The notes: a model not told the origin generated them from the letters alone. A stretch of 9,704 nucleotides of DNA from Phyllobacteriaceae bacterium (GCA_012517025.1 JAAYVT010000483.1:1-9704); one strand, 5' to 3'; counted from the first letter of the stretch, positions 1-7,593 are shown. Numbers and translations are program-made.

Positions 1-1
1 G

Positions 2-1252
2 CTGCTGCGCCTGATCTGCGACGTCATGGGCGCCGCGCCGAAACTCGCCGAGACCATCGGTCGGCGTCCCCGCGTGCTCGACGCGTTGATGGACCCGGCC
101 TTCTACGACGGCGTGCCGGAGGAGGCCGATCTCGATCGCCGGCTCACGCAGTCCTTCGGCGAGGCGCGCGACTTCGAGGATCTGCTCGATCGCGCCCGCA
201 TCTTCGGCCAGGAACAGCTCTTCCTGATCGGTATCCGCGTCCTCACCGGCACGCTCTCCGCCAATCAGGCCGGCGCCGCCTATGCGACGTTGGCCGGCGT
301 GGTGGTGCGCCGCCTGCTCGCCGCGGTCGAGACGGAATTCGCCGAAAAGCACGGCCGCGTCGCCGGCGGAGTGGCGGCGGTGGTCGCCATGGGCAAGCTC
401 GGCGGTCGCGAGATGACCGCTTCTTCCGATCTCGATCTGATGCTGCTCTACGACTTCGACGAGAGCTGCGAGGCCTCCGACGGCATCAAACCGCTCGCCC
501 CGTCGCAATATTACATCCGCCTGACCCAGCGCCTCGTCGCGGCGCTCTCCGCCCCGACCGCGCAAGGGTTGCTCTACGAGGTCGACTTCCGCCTGCGCCC
601 CTCCGGCAACAAAGGGCCGATGGCGACCCGGCTCGCCGCCTTCGAGAGCTACCACGCCGGTGAAGCCTGGACCTGGGAGGCGATGGCGCTGACCCGTGCC
701 CGCGTCGTCGCCGGCCCGCCCGCCTTCGCCGCGAGGGTCGAGGCGGCGATCCGCGAAGCGCTGATGCGTCCCCGCGATGCCGAGAAGCTGCGCGCCGAAG
801 TCGCCGAGATGCGCGACCTGATCGCTCGAGAGAAGGGGACGACCGACCCCTGGGACATGAAGCAGATCCCCGGCGGCCTCGTCGACGTCGAATTCGTCGC
901 GCAATTCCTGATGTTGCGGCACGGGCCGGAGGAGCCGTCGCTGTTCTCCACCAACACCGCCGAGGCGCTGGAGCGGCTGCGGACGGCGGGGCGGCTCGGG
1001 CTCTCCGACTACGAAGAACTCGCCCCGGCGTTGCGGCTCTATCAGGGCCTGACCCAGACGCTGCGGCTGGCGACCGACGGTCCCTTCCGCCCGAAGGAGG
1101 CGCCGCGCGGCCTGCTCGATCTCCTGACCCGGGTCGGCGAGCTGCCCGATTTCGCCACCCTCGAGGCCCATCTCGTCGACACCGAGGCGACCGCCCGCGC
1201 CGTCCATGAACGCCTGCTCGGCAAGCCTCGGAAACGTCGCGGCCAAACATGA
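2..1252 (+). CDS. glnE: Glutamine synthetase adenylyltransferase/adenylyl-removing enzyme, 3' part
   Basis: The gene enters from the left edge already in frame (first full codon at base 2), leaving about 416 C-terminal residues of a protein that is normally around 950-1000 aa in alphaproteobacteria. GlnE adds AMP to, and removes it from, a tyrosine of glutamine synthetase and so tunes nitrogen assimilation under PII control in the cytoplasm. The retained part is mainly the C-terminal adenylyltransferase half. The nucleotidyltransferase signature GKLGGREMTASSDLDLM is present, with the metal-binding D-L-D pair at bases 428-436. It is followed by VDFRLRPSGNKGP (Asp codon at 584) and then QIPGGLVDVEFVAQF, which starts the helical regulatory segment. 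The protein ends normally with a basic tail (KPRKRRGQT) and TGA, with no sign of damage. Family-level identification is very secure; the N-terminal half cannot be judged. Confidence 0.97.
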   Translation: MLRLICDVMGAAPKLAETIGRRPRVLDALMDPAFYDGVPEEADLDRRLTQSFGEARDFEDLLDRARIFGQEQLFLIGIRVLTGTLSANQAGAAYATLAGVVVRRLLAAVETEFAEKHGRVAGGVAAVVAMGKLGGREMTASSDLDLMLLYDFDESCEASDGIKPLAPSQYYIRLTQRLVAALSAPTAQGLLYEVDFRLRPSGNKGPMATRLAAFESYHAGEAWTWEAMALTRARVVAGPPAFAARVEAAIREALMRPRDAEKLRAEVAEMRDLIAREKGTTDPWDMKQIPGGLVDVEFVAQFLMLRHGPEEPSLFSTNTAEALERLRTAGRLGLSDYEELAPALRLYQGLTQTLRLATDGPFRPKEAPRGLLDLLTRVGELPDFATLEAHLVDTEATARAVHERLLGKPRKRRGQT

Positions 1253-1374
1253 ACGAAGCTTAATCTCGCGACAAACTCCCCGAAAGGTACACGCGCCTAG
1301 TGTGATCTGCGAAGCGAGAGATCCGGCGCCGTGTCTTCCCCCGACGGCGATGTTCCCCCACCGATCCTCGCCAT

Positions 1375-1385
1375 GGAGAGAAGAC
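1375..1385 (+). promoter_or_regulatory. Ribosome binding site setting the EF-hand protein start
   Basis: GGAG at 1375-1378 stands 7 nt before the ATG at 1386. This supports 1386 as the true start, because the same frame stays open back to 1206, inside glnE. The 1386 start also gives a clean signal peptide, whereas the upstream extension would place about 60 unrelated residues before it. No clear -35/-10 promoter could be picked in the 133-bp gap 1253-1385. That gap holds only a weak 6-bp inverted repeat (1327-1332 with 1344-1349). Confidence 0.7.
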
Positions 1386-2123
1386 ATGAAGACGCTGACC
1401 AAGATCCTGATCGGTGCGAGCCTCGTCGCCGTCACCGCCGGCGGCGCGGCCTGGGCGCGCGGCCCGATGCGGGACTGCGGTCCCTGGGCCGGCCAAGCCG
1501 GCTGGGCCGGTCCGATGGGTGGTCCGATGGCGGGTGCGATGGGTGGCCCGATGGCCGGGCCGATGCGCGCCATCGGCTTCGAGAAGATGTTCGACAAGCT
1601 CGATGCCGACAAGAACGGCGCCGTCACCCTCGACGAGGCGATGAAGCTCGTCGACGAGCATTTCGACACGATCGACGCCAACCACGACGGTGTGATCGAC
1701 AAGGCCGAGGCCCAGAGCTGGGTCGGTCGCCGCGCCCCCGAGGCGGTGCTGAAGCACTTCATGGACGTGCACGACCTCGACGGCGACGGCAAGATCACCA
1801 AGGCCGAGTTCGAGAAGCCGTTCAAGAAGTTGTTCGCCCTCTACGATCGCAACGACGACGGCAAGGTGACGCTCGACGAGGTCAAGGTCGCCGGGCCGAT
1901 GGGCGGCGGCATGGGTCTCGGCATGGGCATGGGCCCGCATCACGGCTGGGGCATGCGCGGCCCCGGCATGGGCTGGCGTCAGGGCGGCTGGGGTCCGCAG
2001 GGCAATTGGGGTCCGCAGGGCGGTTGGGGTCCGATGGGCGGCCCCGGAGGCCCGATGATGAACGGCCCGATGGGTGGTCCGCAGGGGCCGGCCGAGGTGC
2101 CGCAGCCGGCGCCGGCCAAGTGA
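1386..2123 (+). CDS. Exported EF-hand calcium-binding protein with Met/Gly-rich flanks
   Basis: The 245-aa product begins with a Sec-type signal peptide: Lys2/Lys6, a hydrophobic core at about 7-22, and likely cleavage after A-W-A at residue 24. It should therefore be periplasmic or secreted. Four EF-hand loops are visible, each 12 residues with Asp at position 1, Gly at 6 and Glu at 12: D73-E84 (DADKNGAVTLDE), D97-E108, D130-E141 (DLDGDGKITKAE) and D154-E165. All look competent for Ca2+, and they lie close enough to act as two pairs. Before them, residues 42-61 form GPMx repeats. After them, residues 169-235 are a Gly/Met/Trp/Pro tail with a His pair (185-186) and WGPQGx repeats, then a Pro/Ala end. 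There are no transmembrane segments after the signal and a single Cys (31). A Ca2+ sensor or buffer role is inference from the EF-hands. Metal binding by the Met/His-rich tail is speculation. The neighbours give no functional clue. Confidence 0.9.
   Translation: MKTLTKILIGASLVAVTAGGAAWARGPMRDCGPWAGQAGWAGPMGGPMAGAMGGPMAGPMRAIGFEKMFDKLDADKNGAVTLDEAMKLVDEHFDTIDANHDGVIDKAEAQSWVGRRAPEAVLKHFMDVHDLDGDGKITKAEFEKPFKKLFALYDRNDDGKVTLDEVKVAGPMGGGMGLGMGMGPHHGWGMRGPGMGWRQGGWGPQGNWGPQGGWGPMGGPGGPMMNGPMGGPQGPAEVPQPAPAK
1509..1568 (+). repeat. Five 12-bp units encoding GPMx
   Basis: Five consecutive four-codon units read GPMG, GPMA, GAMG, GPMA and GPMR (residues 42-61 of the EF-hand protein). At the DNA level they are degenerate copies of GGTCCGATGGGT. 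They form the methionine-rich linker between the signal peptide region and the first EF-hand. Confidence 0.8.
1986..2039 (+). repeat. Three 18-bp tandem units encoding G/N-W-G-P-Q/M-G
   Basis: Units at 1986-2003, 2004-2021 and 2022-2039 share the core TGGGGTCCG and encode GWGPQG, NWGPQG and GWGPMG near the C-terminus of the EF-hand protein. Nearly identical DNA in adjacent units suggests recent duplication. The array is in frame and a multiple of 3, so copy-number changes would keep the protein readable. Confidence 0.8.
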
Positions 2124-2155
2124 TCTCCTGATCCCGACACACACGGTCGAAACGA

Positions 2156-2195
2156 CGAAAGGCGGCGCCGAGAGCGATCTCGGCGCCGCCTTTCG
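2156..2195. terminator. Strong bidirectional hairpin terminator between convergent genes
   Basis: The arm at 2156-2173 pairs perfectly over 18 bp with 2178-2195, leaving a 4-nt loop GCGA (2174-2177). On the + strand this is a GNRA-type tetraloop. The G+C-rich core (GGCGGCGCCGAG with CTCGGCGCCGCC) is flanked by AAA on the left and TTT on the right, so each strand ends its stem in a short T-run. The hairpin starts 33 bp after the EF-hand stop and ends 17 bp beyond the kinase stop on the other strand, which fits shared termination of two convergent genes. The T-tracts are short (3), so efficiency is inferred from stem strength. Confidence 0.88.
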
Positions 2196-2211
2196 CATGT
2201 CCGGACGGGCC

Positions 2212-4572
2212 TCAGGCCGCCGCCGTCTCCGCCATCGCGGCCGGGCGGCGCAGCGGGAAGGCGAGGGTGACGGTGGTGCCGACGCCCTGTTCCGAGGTGA
2301 TCGCCATCCGTCCGCCCTGCAGCTCGACGAGGCTGCGGGCGATCGCCAGGCCGAGGCCCGAGCCCTTGTGCGACTTGGTGAACTGGTTTTCCACCTGCAC
2401 GAACGGCCGGCCGAGCGAGGCGATGTGGTCGGCCGGGATGCCGATGCCGGTGTCGACGATGGCGATGGTGACCGTCTCGCCGTCGGCGTCGGTCTGCGCC
2501 GTGAGCGACACCCGCCCGCCCTCCGGCGTGAACTTCACCGCATTGGACAGGAGGTTGAGCACCACCTGCTTCATCGCCCGGCGATCGCCGCAGACCTCGA
2601 GGTTCGGCTCGACCCGCGGCTCGACCGCGATCGCCTTCTCGTCGGCGGCATGGGCGATGATCCGGCCCGCCTCGGCGAGGATCTCGTCGAGCGGCACGGT
2701 CTCGTGCGCCAGCTCCATCCGCCCCGCCTCGATCTTCGACATGTCGAGAATGTCGTTGATGACGTTGAGCAGGAACATTCCCGAATGGTGGATGTCGCGG
2801 CTGTATTCGGAGTACTTGTCCGGTCCGAACGCCCCCATCATCCCGCCCTGGCTCATGATCTCGGAGAAGCCGATGATCGCGTTGAGCGGCGTGCGCAGTT
2901 CGTGGGAGATATTGGCGAGGAAATCGGACTTGATCTTGTTGGCCTCTTCGGCGCGATGCTTTTCCTCGGAATATTTCTCGGCGAGTTCGACCAGCTGCTG
3001 CGCCTGGATCTCGAGCTTGCGGCGTGACGAGCGCAGGTCGAGGACCGTGCCCATCAGCCGCTTCTCGCTTTCGACGAGCCGCTCCTCGTGCCGCTTCAGC
3101 GCGGTGATGTCGGTGCCGACCGAGACGAAGCCGCCGTCCTTGGTGCGCCGCTCGGAGATCTGCAGCCAACCGCCGTTCTCGATCTCGGCCTCGAACGAGC
3201 ACGAGCCGTCCTCCGCCGGTTCCTCCGCCGCCGTCGGCTGGCGGACGATCGGTTGGCGCGCCACCTTCATCACCGCCGCGTATGGCGTGCCTGGGCGAAT
3301 GTCGCGATCGGCGAGGTCGTGCAGCTGCTGGTACTTGGAATTGCACATCACCAGCCGATTGTCGGCGTCCCACAGCACGAAGGCTTCCGAGATCGTCTCG
3401 ATGGCGTCGCGCAGGCGCAGATCGGCGGCGACGGTGTTCTCGACCAGCCGGCGGTGTTCGGTGATGTCGGCGGCGATGCCGACGAGGTGCCGCGACCCGG
3501 TCTCGGTGCGCTCGACCACCTCGGCGCGCACCCGGAACCACAGCCACGACCCGTCCGCCTTGCGCATCCGAAAGGCCTTGTCGAGGGTGTGGATGTCGCC
3601 GGAGGCGAGGCCGTTGGCGAAGGCGAAGAAGTCGACGTCCTCGGGGTGGACGAGGTGGGCGACGTCGCCGAAGCCGATCAGGCCGGCGGAATTCTCGAGC
3701 CCCAGCATCTCGAACATCGAGGCCGACCAATAGAACCGCCCGCGCGCCAGATCCCAGTCCCAGAAGCCGCAGCGGCCGCGACGGAAGGCGGTCTCGGTGC
3801 GCGCCGTGGTCAGCGCGTAGAGCGCGTCGGCGGAATTGGCGCGGATCACCTGGGCGAAATAGGCGTAGGTGAGCACCAGCAGGATGACGGCGGTGAAGGC
3901 GAACAGCGTCAACGTGGTGCGCAGGTTGCGCCGCCAGTCGTCGTAGATGCGGTCTTCCGGCTGGAACACCGCGATCGAGCCGACGTTGCCCTCGGTGTGG
4001 TGGAGGGCGGCGACGACTCGGCGTCCGTCGGTCAGGGTCAGCGACAGTGCCCCGGCCTTGGCGCCGAAGATGGTCAGCGGCTGGCGGGTGCCGAACACGT
4101 CGGTGAGCAGCCGATCGGTGTAGGCGGCGCCGGAGGGATGGGCGTAGCGAATGCGGCCGTCGCCGTCGGCGAACAGGATTTCGCGGCCCTCGGCGCCGGC
4201 GCGCACCGGCAGCAACTCGTCGACGAAGGGGCGAGCCGTCGTCTCCCAGCCCTGGGTGGCGAGCCGATCTTCGGCGCGGCCGATCTCGCCGGCGAGCGTC
4301 GCGGCGATCAGCTGCACCTCGTCGCGCGCGCCGTTCTCCAGCGCCCGCCGGGTCTCCATGATCCCGACCAACCGGGTCAGCGCCATCACCGCGACGAAGG
4401 TGACGATCAGGACCGGTATGGACCGCCGCAACCACGGTTCGGCGCGCAACACCTGTCGATAGGCCGGACTCGCCAACATGTGGACGTGTCCTTCCAGGCG
4501 CGGCCGTCCCAAGAGAGACGACCACGCGAACGGAATCCATGCGCGTGCACGGGCAGACGACGCCTGCTCCAT
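2212..4572 (-). CDS. Two-PAS membrane sensor histidine kinase, PleC/DivJ/PdhS-like
   Basis: The 786-aa product has an Arg-rich N-terminus, TM1 at about 51-71, an extracytoplasmic sensor region at about 72-217, TM2 at about 219-243, PAS1 at about 262-378 (GFWDWDL through GIAADITEHRRL) and PAS2 at about 385-495 (ends VGTDITALKRHEE). A coiled-coil linker (about 495-545) leads to the HisKA domain with phospho-acceptor His557 in SHELRTPLNAIIGFSEIM. The ATPase domain shows N-box Asn673/Asn677, G1 DTGIGI (707-712) and G2 GSGLGLA (737-743). All catalytic motifs are intact. The DHp stretch (HELRTPLNAIIGFSEIM, DIHHSG, INDILDMSKIEAGRMEL) resembles kinases that act on DivK/PleD receivers. PleC itself is a candidate, but that is inference. 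No response regulator is adjacent. The start at 4572 has only a weak G-run upstream. A second in-frame ATG at 4479 follows GAAGGA by 9 nt and would remove 31 residues without touching TM1. The frame stays open far upstream through pepN, which is an artefact. Confidence 0.93.
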   Translation of the reverse strand: MEQASSARARAWIPFAWSSLLGRPRLEGHVHMLASPAYRQVLRAEPWLRRSIPVLIVTFVAVMALTRLVGIMETRRALENGARDEVQLIAATLAGEIGRAEDRLATQGWETTARPFVDELLPVRAGAEGREILFADGDGRIRYAHPSGAAYTDRLLTDVFGTRQPLTIFGAKAGALSLTLTDGRRVVAALHHTEGNVGSIAVFQPEDRIYDDWRRNLRTTLTLFAFTAVILLVLTYAYFAQVIRANSADALYALTTARTETAFRRGRCGFWDWDLARGRFYWSASMFEMLGLENSAGLIGFGDVAHLVHPEDVDFFAFANGLASGDIHTLDKAFRMRKADGSWLWFRVRAEVVERTETGSRHLVGIAADITEHRRLVENTVAADLRLRDAIETISEAFVLWDADNRLVMCNSKYQQLHDLADRDIRPGTPYAAVMKVARQPIVRQPTAAEEPAEDGSCSFEAEIENGGWLQISERRTKDGGFVSVGTDITALKRHEERLVESEKRLMGTVLDLRSSRRKLEIQAQQLVELAEKYSEEKHRAEEANKIKSDFLANISHELRTPLNAIIGFSEIMSQGGMMGAFGPDKYSEYSRDIHHSGMFLLNVINDILDMSKIEAGRMELAHETVPLDEILAEAGRIIAHAADEKAIAVEPRVEPNLEVCGDRRAMKQVVLNLLSNAVKFTPEGGRVSLTAQTDADGETVTIAIVDTGIGIPADHIASLGRPFVQVENQFTKSHKGSGLGLAIARSLVELQGGRMAITSEQGVGTTVTLAFPLRRPAAMAETAAA

Positions 4573-4727
4573 GGTTGGGACCCCCCGGTCGTGAACGGAG
4601 ACCAAAAAGCGACGAAAACCCCCACGCGTCGCCCCCGAATCGCAACCATTTGAATCGAGGGGACTCCCCCTGTCCAGTGGGGCTTGCGCGTATCGTGTGG
4701 GTTTCTCGGATCGTCCGTCACGGAACC

Positions 4728-4757
4728 CGACGGCGGCCCCGGAGAGGGTCGCCGTCG
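4728..4757 (-). terminator. Hairpin just after pepN, possible terminator
   Basis: CGACGGC (4728-4734) pairs with GCCGTCG (4751-4757), and pairing continues inward to a 12-position stem with one mismatch (A·C on the - strand) and a 6-nt loop. It begins 12 nt beyond the pepN stop, reading on the - strand. No T-run follows, so it may only attenuate transcription or protect the 3' end. The rest of the 197-bp gap (4573-4769) shows no clear promoter. It holds A- and C-runs at 4602-4627 just upstream of the kinase start. Confidence 0.4.
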
Positions 4758-4769
4758 CGTCGCGGAGGG

Positions 4770-7415
4770 TCAGCCGAGCGAGCGTTCGGCGATGTCGCCG
4801 ACGTCGCGCGACAGGCCGACGGTGGTCGCCACCCGCTTCAGTTCGGCCTCCGCCCAGGCGCGCCGGCGCGGCTCCAGCGACCGCCACGAGCGGAACGCCG
4901 ACAGGAGCCGCGAAGCGACCTGCGGATTGAGCTTGTCGAGCTCCAGCACCCGGTCGGCGACGAAGATGAAGCCGGCGCCGTCGGCACGGTTGAACTGGGT
5001 CTGGTTGCCCGAGGCGAAGGAGGTGATCAACGCCCGCACCCGGTTCGGGTTGGTGATCGAGAACGAGGGATGCGCGGTCAGCGCCCGCACCCGGTCGAGG
5101 GTCCCGTCGAGCGGCGCGGTCGCCTGCACCATCAACCACTTGTCGATCACCAGCGGATCGTCGGCGAAGCGATCGTGGAAGTCGGCGAGCAACGCGTCGG
5201 CGAAGTCGAGGCCGCCGGCGACGGCGATCGACAGCGCCGTCAGCCGGTCCGTCATGTTGTCGGCGCGCTCGTAGGTGTCGGCGACGAGAGCGGTCTCGCC
5301 CACGCGTGCCAACATCTCCAGCGCCGCCCCGCGCAGCGACCGCCGCCCCGCCGAGACCGCGTCCGGCGCGTAGGCCCCCTGCGGCGCGAACCGTTCCCAC
5401 AGATCGGCGAAGATCGCCTTGCCGGCAGCCGCGACGCGGTCGCGCAGCTGCTCGCGCGCCGCGAAGATGGCGTCCGGATCGACGTCGACGGCGATCTCCC
5501 GCGCCACGTCCGCCTCGGTCGGCAGGCCGACGGCGAGGGCGCGGAAGTCCGGGTCGAGATCCGGAGCGGCCGCCGTCGTCAGCAGCGCCTCGGCGATGCG
5601 CGGATCGAAGCTCGGCGCGGTGCCGCGTCGGATCGCCGCGGTCGCCTCGATCAGGCCGCGCATCGCCAGTCCCTGGATCGCCTGCCAGCGATTGAACGGG
5701 TCGGCGTCGTGGGCGGCGAGGAAGGCCTGCTCGCTCGGATCGAGGTTGCTGGAGAGCCGGACCGGCGCCGAGAAGCCGCGCAACAGCGACGGGATCGGCC
5801 GCGACGCCAACCCCTCGAACACCACCTCCTGGTGCGCCTCGTCGAGGATCAGGACGTCGCCGCGCGTCTCCGCGCCGGTGATCGCCGTCGCCTGCAGATC
5901 GCCGCCGTTCGGCCCGACCAGGCCGAAGCGGATCGGGATCGGCATCGGATGCTTGATCGGCTGCCCCGGGGTCGGCGGCACGGTCTGATCGAACACGATC
6001 TTCAGTCGCCCGGCGCCGTCCCACGAGACCTGCGCCATCACCTCCGGCGTGCCCGATTGGGTGTACCACAGCATGAAGCGGGAGAGATCCCGCCCGGTGG
6101 CGTCGGCGAAACAGGCGACGAAGTCCTCGACGGTGGCCGCGTGGCCGTCGTGACGGGCGAAATAGAGGTCCATGCCGGCGCGGAACCCGTCGTCGCCGAG
6201 GATGGTCTTCAACATCCTCACCACCTCGGCGCCCTTCTCGTAGACGGTCGCTGTGTAGAAGTTGTTGATTTCCTTGTAGTGATCCGGCCTCACCGGGTGG
6301 GCGAGGGGGCCGGCGTCCTCGGGGAATTGGTGGCTCTTGAGGAGCCGCACGTCGGTGATCCGCTTGACCGCCCGCGAGCGCTGGTCGGCGGAGAACTCCT
6401 GATCGCGGAAGACCGTCAGACCTTCCTTCAGGCACAGTTGGAACCAGTCGCGGCAGGTGATCCGGTCGCCGGTCCAGTTGTGGAAGTATTCGTGCGCGAT
6501 CACCCCTTCGATGTGGCCGTAGTCGGCGTCGGTCGCCGTCTTCGGGCTCGCCAGCACGTATTTGTCGTTGAAGACGTTGAGGCCCTTGTTCTCCATCGCC
6601 CCCATGTTGAAGTCGCCGACGGCGACGATCATGAAGACGTCGAGGTCGTATTCGCGCCCGAACGCCTCCTCGTCCCAGCGCATCGAGCGCTTCAGCGCGT
6701 CCATCGCGTAGCCGGCCTTCTCGCCGCGCCCGTGCTCGACGAACACCCGCAGCGCCACCTCGCGCCCCGACATCGTGGTGAAGCGATCCTCGATCACGTC
6801 GAAGCTGCCCGCCACCATGGCGAAGAGATAGGAGGGCTTGGGGAAGGGGTCGTGCCAGACCGCGAAGTGGCGGTCGGTGCCGGGGATCTCGCCCGCCTCG
6901 ACCGGGTTGCCGTTGGAGAGCAGCGACGGGGCGAGCGCCTTCGGCGCCTCGATCCGGGTGGTGTAGACGGCGAGCACGTCGGGACGGTCGTAGAACCAGG
7001 TGATGCGGCGGAAGCCCTCCGCCTCGCACTGGGTGCACCAGTTGCCCGACGAGCGGTAGAGGCCCATCAGCTTGGTGTTTTCCGCCGGCTTCAGCCGCGA
7101 GGTCAGACGCAGGCGGAACGAACCGGCCGGCGGCGCCTTCAGCACGAAGCGCGACGGGCTCGCCTCGAAGGCGGCGGGATCGAGCGGCGCGCCGTCGAGC
7201 CGCGCCTCGACGAACACCAGTTCGTCGCCGTCGAGCACCAGCGGGGTGCCCGGAGCGGTGCCGGCACGCGGCGCGAAGGCGAGGTCGGCGACCACCGTCG
7301 TGTGCGATTCGTGGAGATCGAAGTCGAGGTGCACAGTGTCGAGGGCATAAGGGGTCGCGACGTAGTCGGCGAGGCGGACGACGCCCGTCTCGACGGTTTC
7401 GCTCACCAGATTCAT
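4770..7415 (-). CDS. pepN: Aminopeptidase N (M1 family zinc metallopeptidase)
   Basis: The 881-aa product is close to the 870 aa of E. coli PepN and removes N-terminal residues from peptides in the cytoplasm as part of peptide turnover. The M1 signatures are all present: the substrate N-terminus-binding exopeptidase motif GAMEN at 272-276, the zinc site HEYFHNWTGDRITC with His308, Glu309 and His312, the third zinc ligand Glu331 in KEGLTVFRDQEF, and the transition-state Tyr392 in VYEKGAEVVRM. All of these sit 11 positions after their E. coli counterparts. WCTQCEAEGFRRITWFYDRPD (127-147) is typical of PepN-type rather than eukaryote-like M1 enzymes. No signal peptide or membrane segment is seen. 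The start at 7415 is chosen over the upstream in-frame ATG at 7535 because of the GGAG at 7424-7427 and because the family begins near this point. It reads divergently from the tetR gene across 277 bp, and the kinase follows on the same strand after 197 bp, so the two may be transcribed separately. Confidence 0.97.
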   Translation of the reverse strand: MNLVSETVETGVVRLADYVATPYALDTVHLDFDLHESHTTVVADLAFAPRAGTAPGTPLVLDGDELVFVEARLDGAPLDPAAFEASPSRFVLKAPPAGSFRLRLTSRLKPAENTKLMGLYRSSGNWCTQCEAEGFRRITWFYDRPDVLAVYTTRIEAPKALAPSLLSNGNPVEAGEIPGTDRHFAVWHDPFPKPSYLFAMVAGSFDVIEDRFTTMSGREVALRVFVEHGRGEKAGYAMDALKRSMRWDEEAFGREYDLDVFMIVAVGDFNMGAMENKGLNVFNDKYVLASPKTATDADYGHIEGVIAHEYFHNWTGDRITCRDWFQLCLKEGLTVFRDQEFSADQRSRAVKRITDVRLLKSHQFPEDAGPLAHPVRPDHYKEINNFYTATVYEKGAEVVRMLKTILGDDGFRAGMDLYFARHDGHAATVEDFVACFADATGRDLSRFMLWYTQSGTPEVMAQVSWDGAGRLKIVFDQTVPPTPGQPIKHPMPIPIRFGLVGPNGGDLQATAITGAETRGDVLILDEAHQEVVFEGLASRPIPSLLRGFSAPVRLSSNLDPSEQAFLAAHDADPFNRWQAIQGLAMRGLIEATAAIRRGTAPSFDPRIAEALLTTAAAPDLDPDFRALAVGLPTEADVAREIAVDVDPDAIFAAREQLRDRVAAAGKAIFADLWERFAPQGAYAPDAVSAGRRSLRGAALEMLARVGETALVADTYERADNMTDRLTALSIAVAGGLDFADALLADFHDRFADDPLVIDKWLMVQATAPLDGTLDRVRALTAHPSFSITNPNRVRALITSFASGNQTQFNRADGAGFIFVADRVLELDKLNPQVASRLLSAFRSWRSLEPRRRAWAEAELKRVATTVGLSRDVGDIAERSLG

Positions 7416-7423
7416 GTCGCCTA

Positions 7424-7427
7424 CTCC
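7424..7427 (-). promoter_or_regulatory. Ribosome binding site of pepN
   Basis: On the - strand GGAG stands 8 nt before the ATG at 7415. This favours a start giving 881 aa over the 40-residue longer frame beginning at 7535, whose extra residues do not resemble PepN. A 6-bp inverted repeat (7441-7446 with 7452-7457, loop of 5) lies just upstream in the leader; its role is unknown. Confidence 0.7.
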
Positions 7428-7564
7428 ATTCGGATGGTCCCCGGCGCCCGACGCCGGTCGAACGGCCTCGATAGCCGATGTCTTCGGCGCGCACCATGAA
7501 ACTCTTCGCGACGCGGCGTCGTTGATGTCGATCATGAACGCGTGCGAGCGGTTCGCACCGGCGA

Positions 7565-7593
7565 TTGACGGATCTTTACTGATTGTTTATGAG
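7565..7593 (+). promoter_or_regulatory. Candidate sigma70-type promoter for the tetR–efflux operon
   Basis: TTGACG (7565-7570) is followed after 17 bp by TATGAG (7588-7593), a good -35 and a moderate -10, inside the only clearly A+T-rich stretch of the window. Transcription would start near 7600, about 90 nt before the tetR GTG. I could not pick a comparably good promoter for pepN on the opposite strand, though the same island could serve it. Confidence 0.5.

Noticed and set aside
1206..1385. A 60-codon N-terminal extension of the EF-hand protein overlapping the glnE end
   Set aside because: The ATG at 1386 has its own ribosome binding site and opens directly into a signal peptide; the extension has no protein-like character.
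3088..4653. A 521-codon + strand frame antisense to the kinase
   Set aside because: No domain or plausible start context; it is explained by the G+C-rich codon structure of the kinase gene.
4573..7497. Upstream extension of the kinase frame through pepN, giving a 1761-aa fusion
   Set aside because: The extension is Arg/Pro-rich out-of-phase translation of pepN. The kinase family begins near 4479-4572, and the pepN frame is clearly the real one.
4539..7499. A 986-codon open frame on the + strand, antisense to pepN
   Set aside because: It mirrors pepN codon bias (G/C third positions), is rich in Arg/Gly/Val/Asp low-complexity sequence and lacks recognisable domains. The - strand frame carries complete M1 peptidase motifs.
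7509..7521. 13-bp palindrome CGACGC-G-GCGTCG in the divergent region
   Set aside because: In such G+C-rich DNA this is easily met by chance, and it lies outside the A+T-rich promoter island. There is no partner copy nearby.
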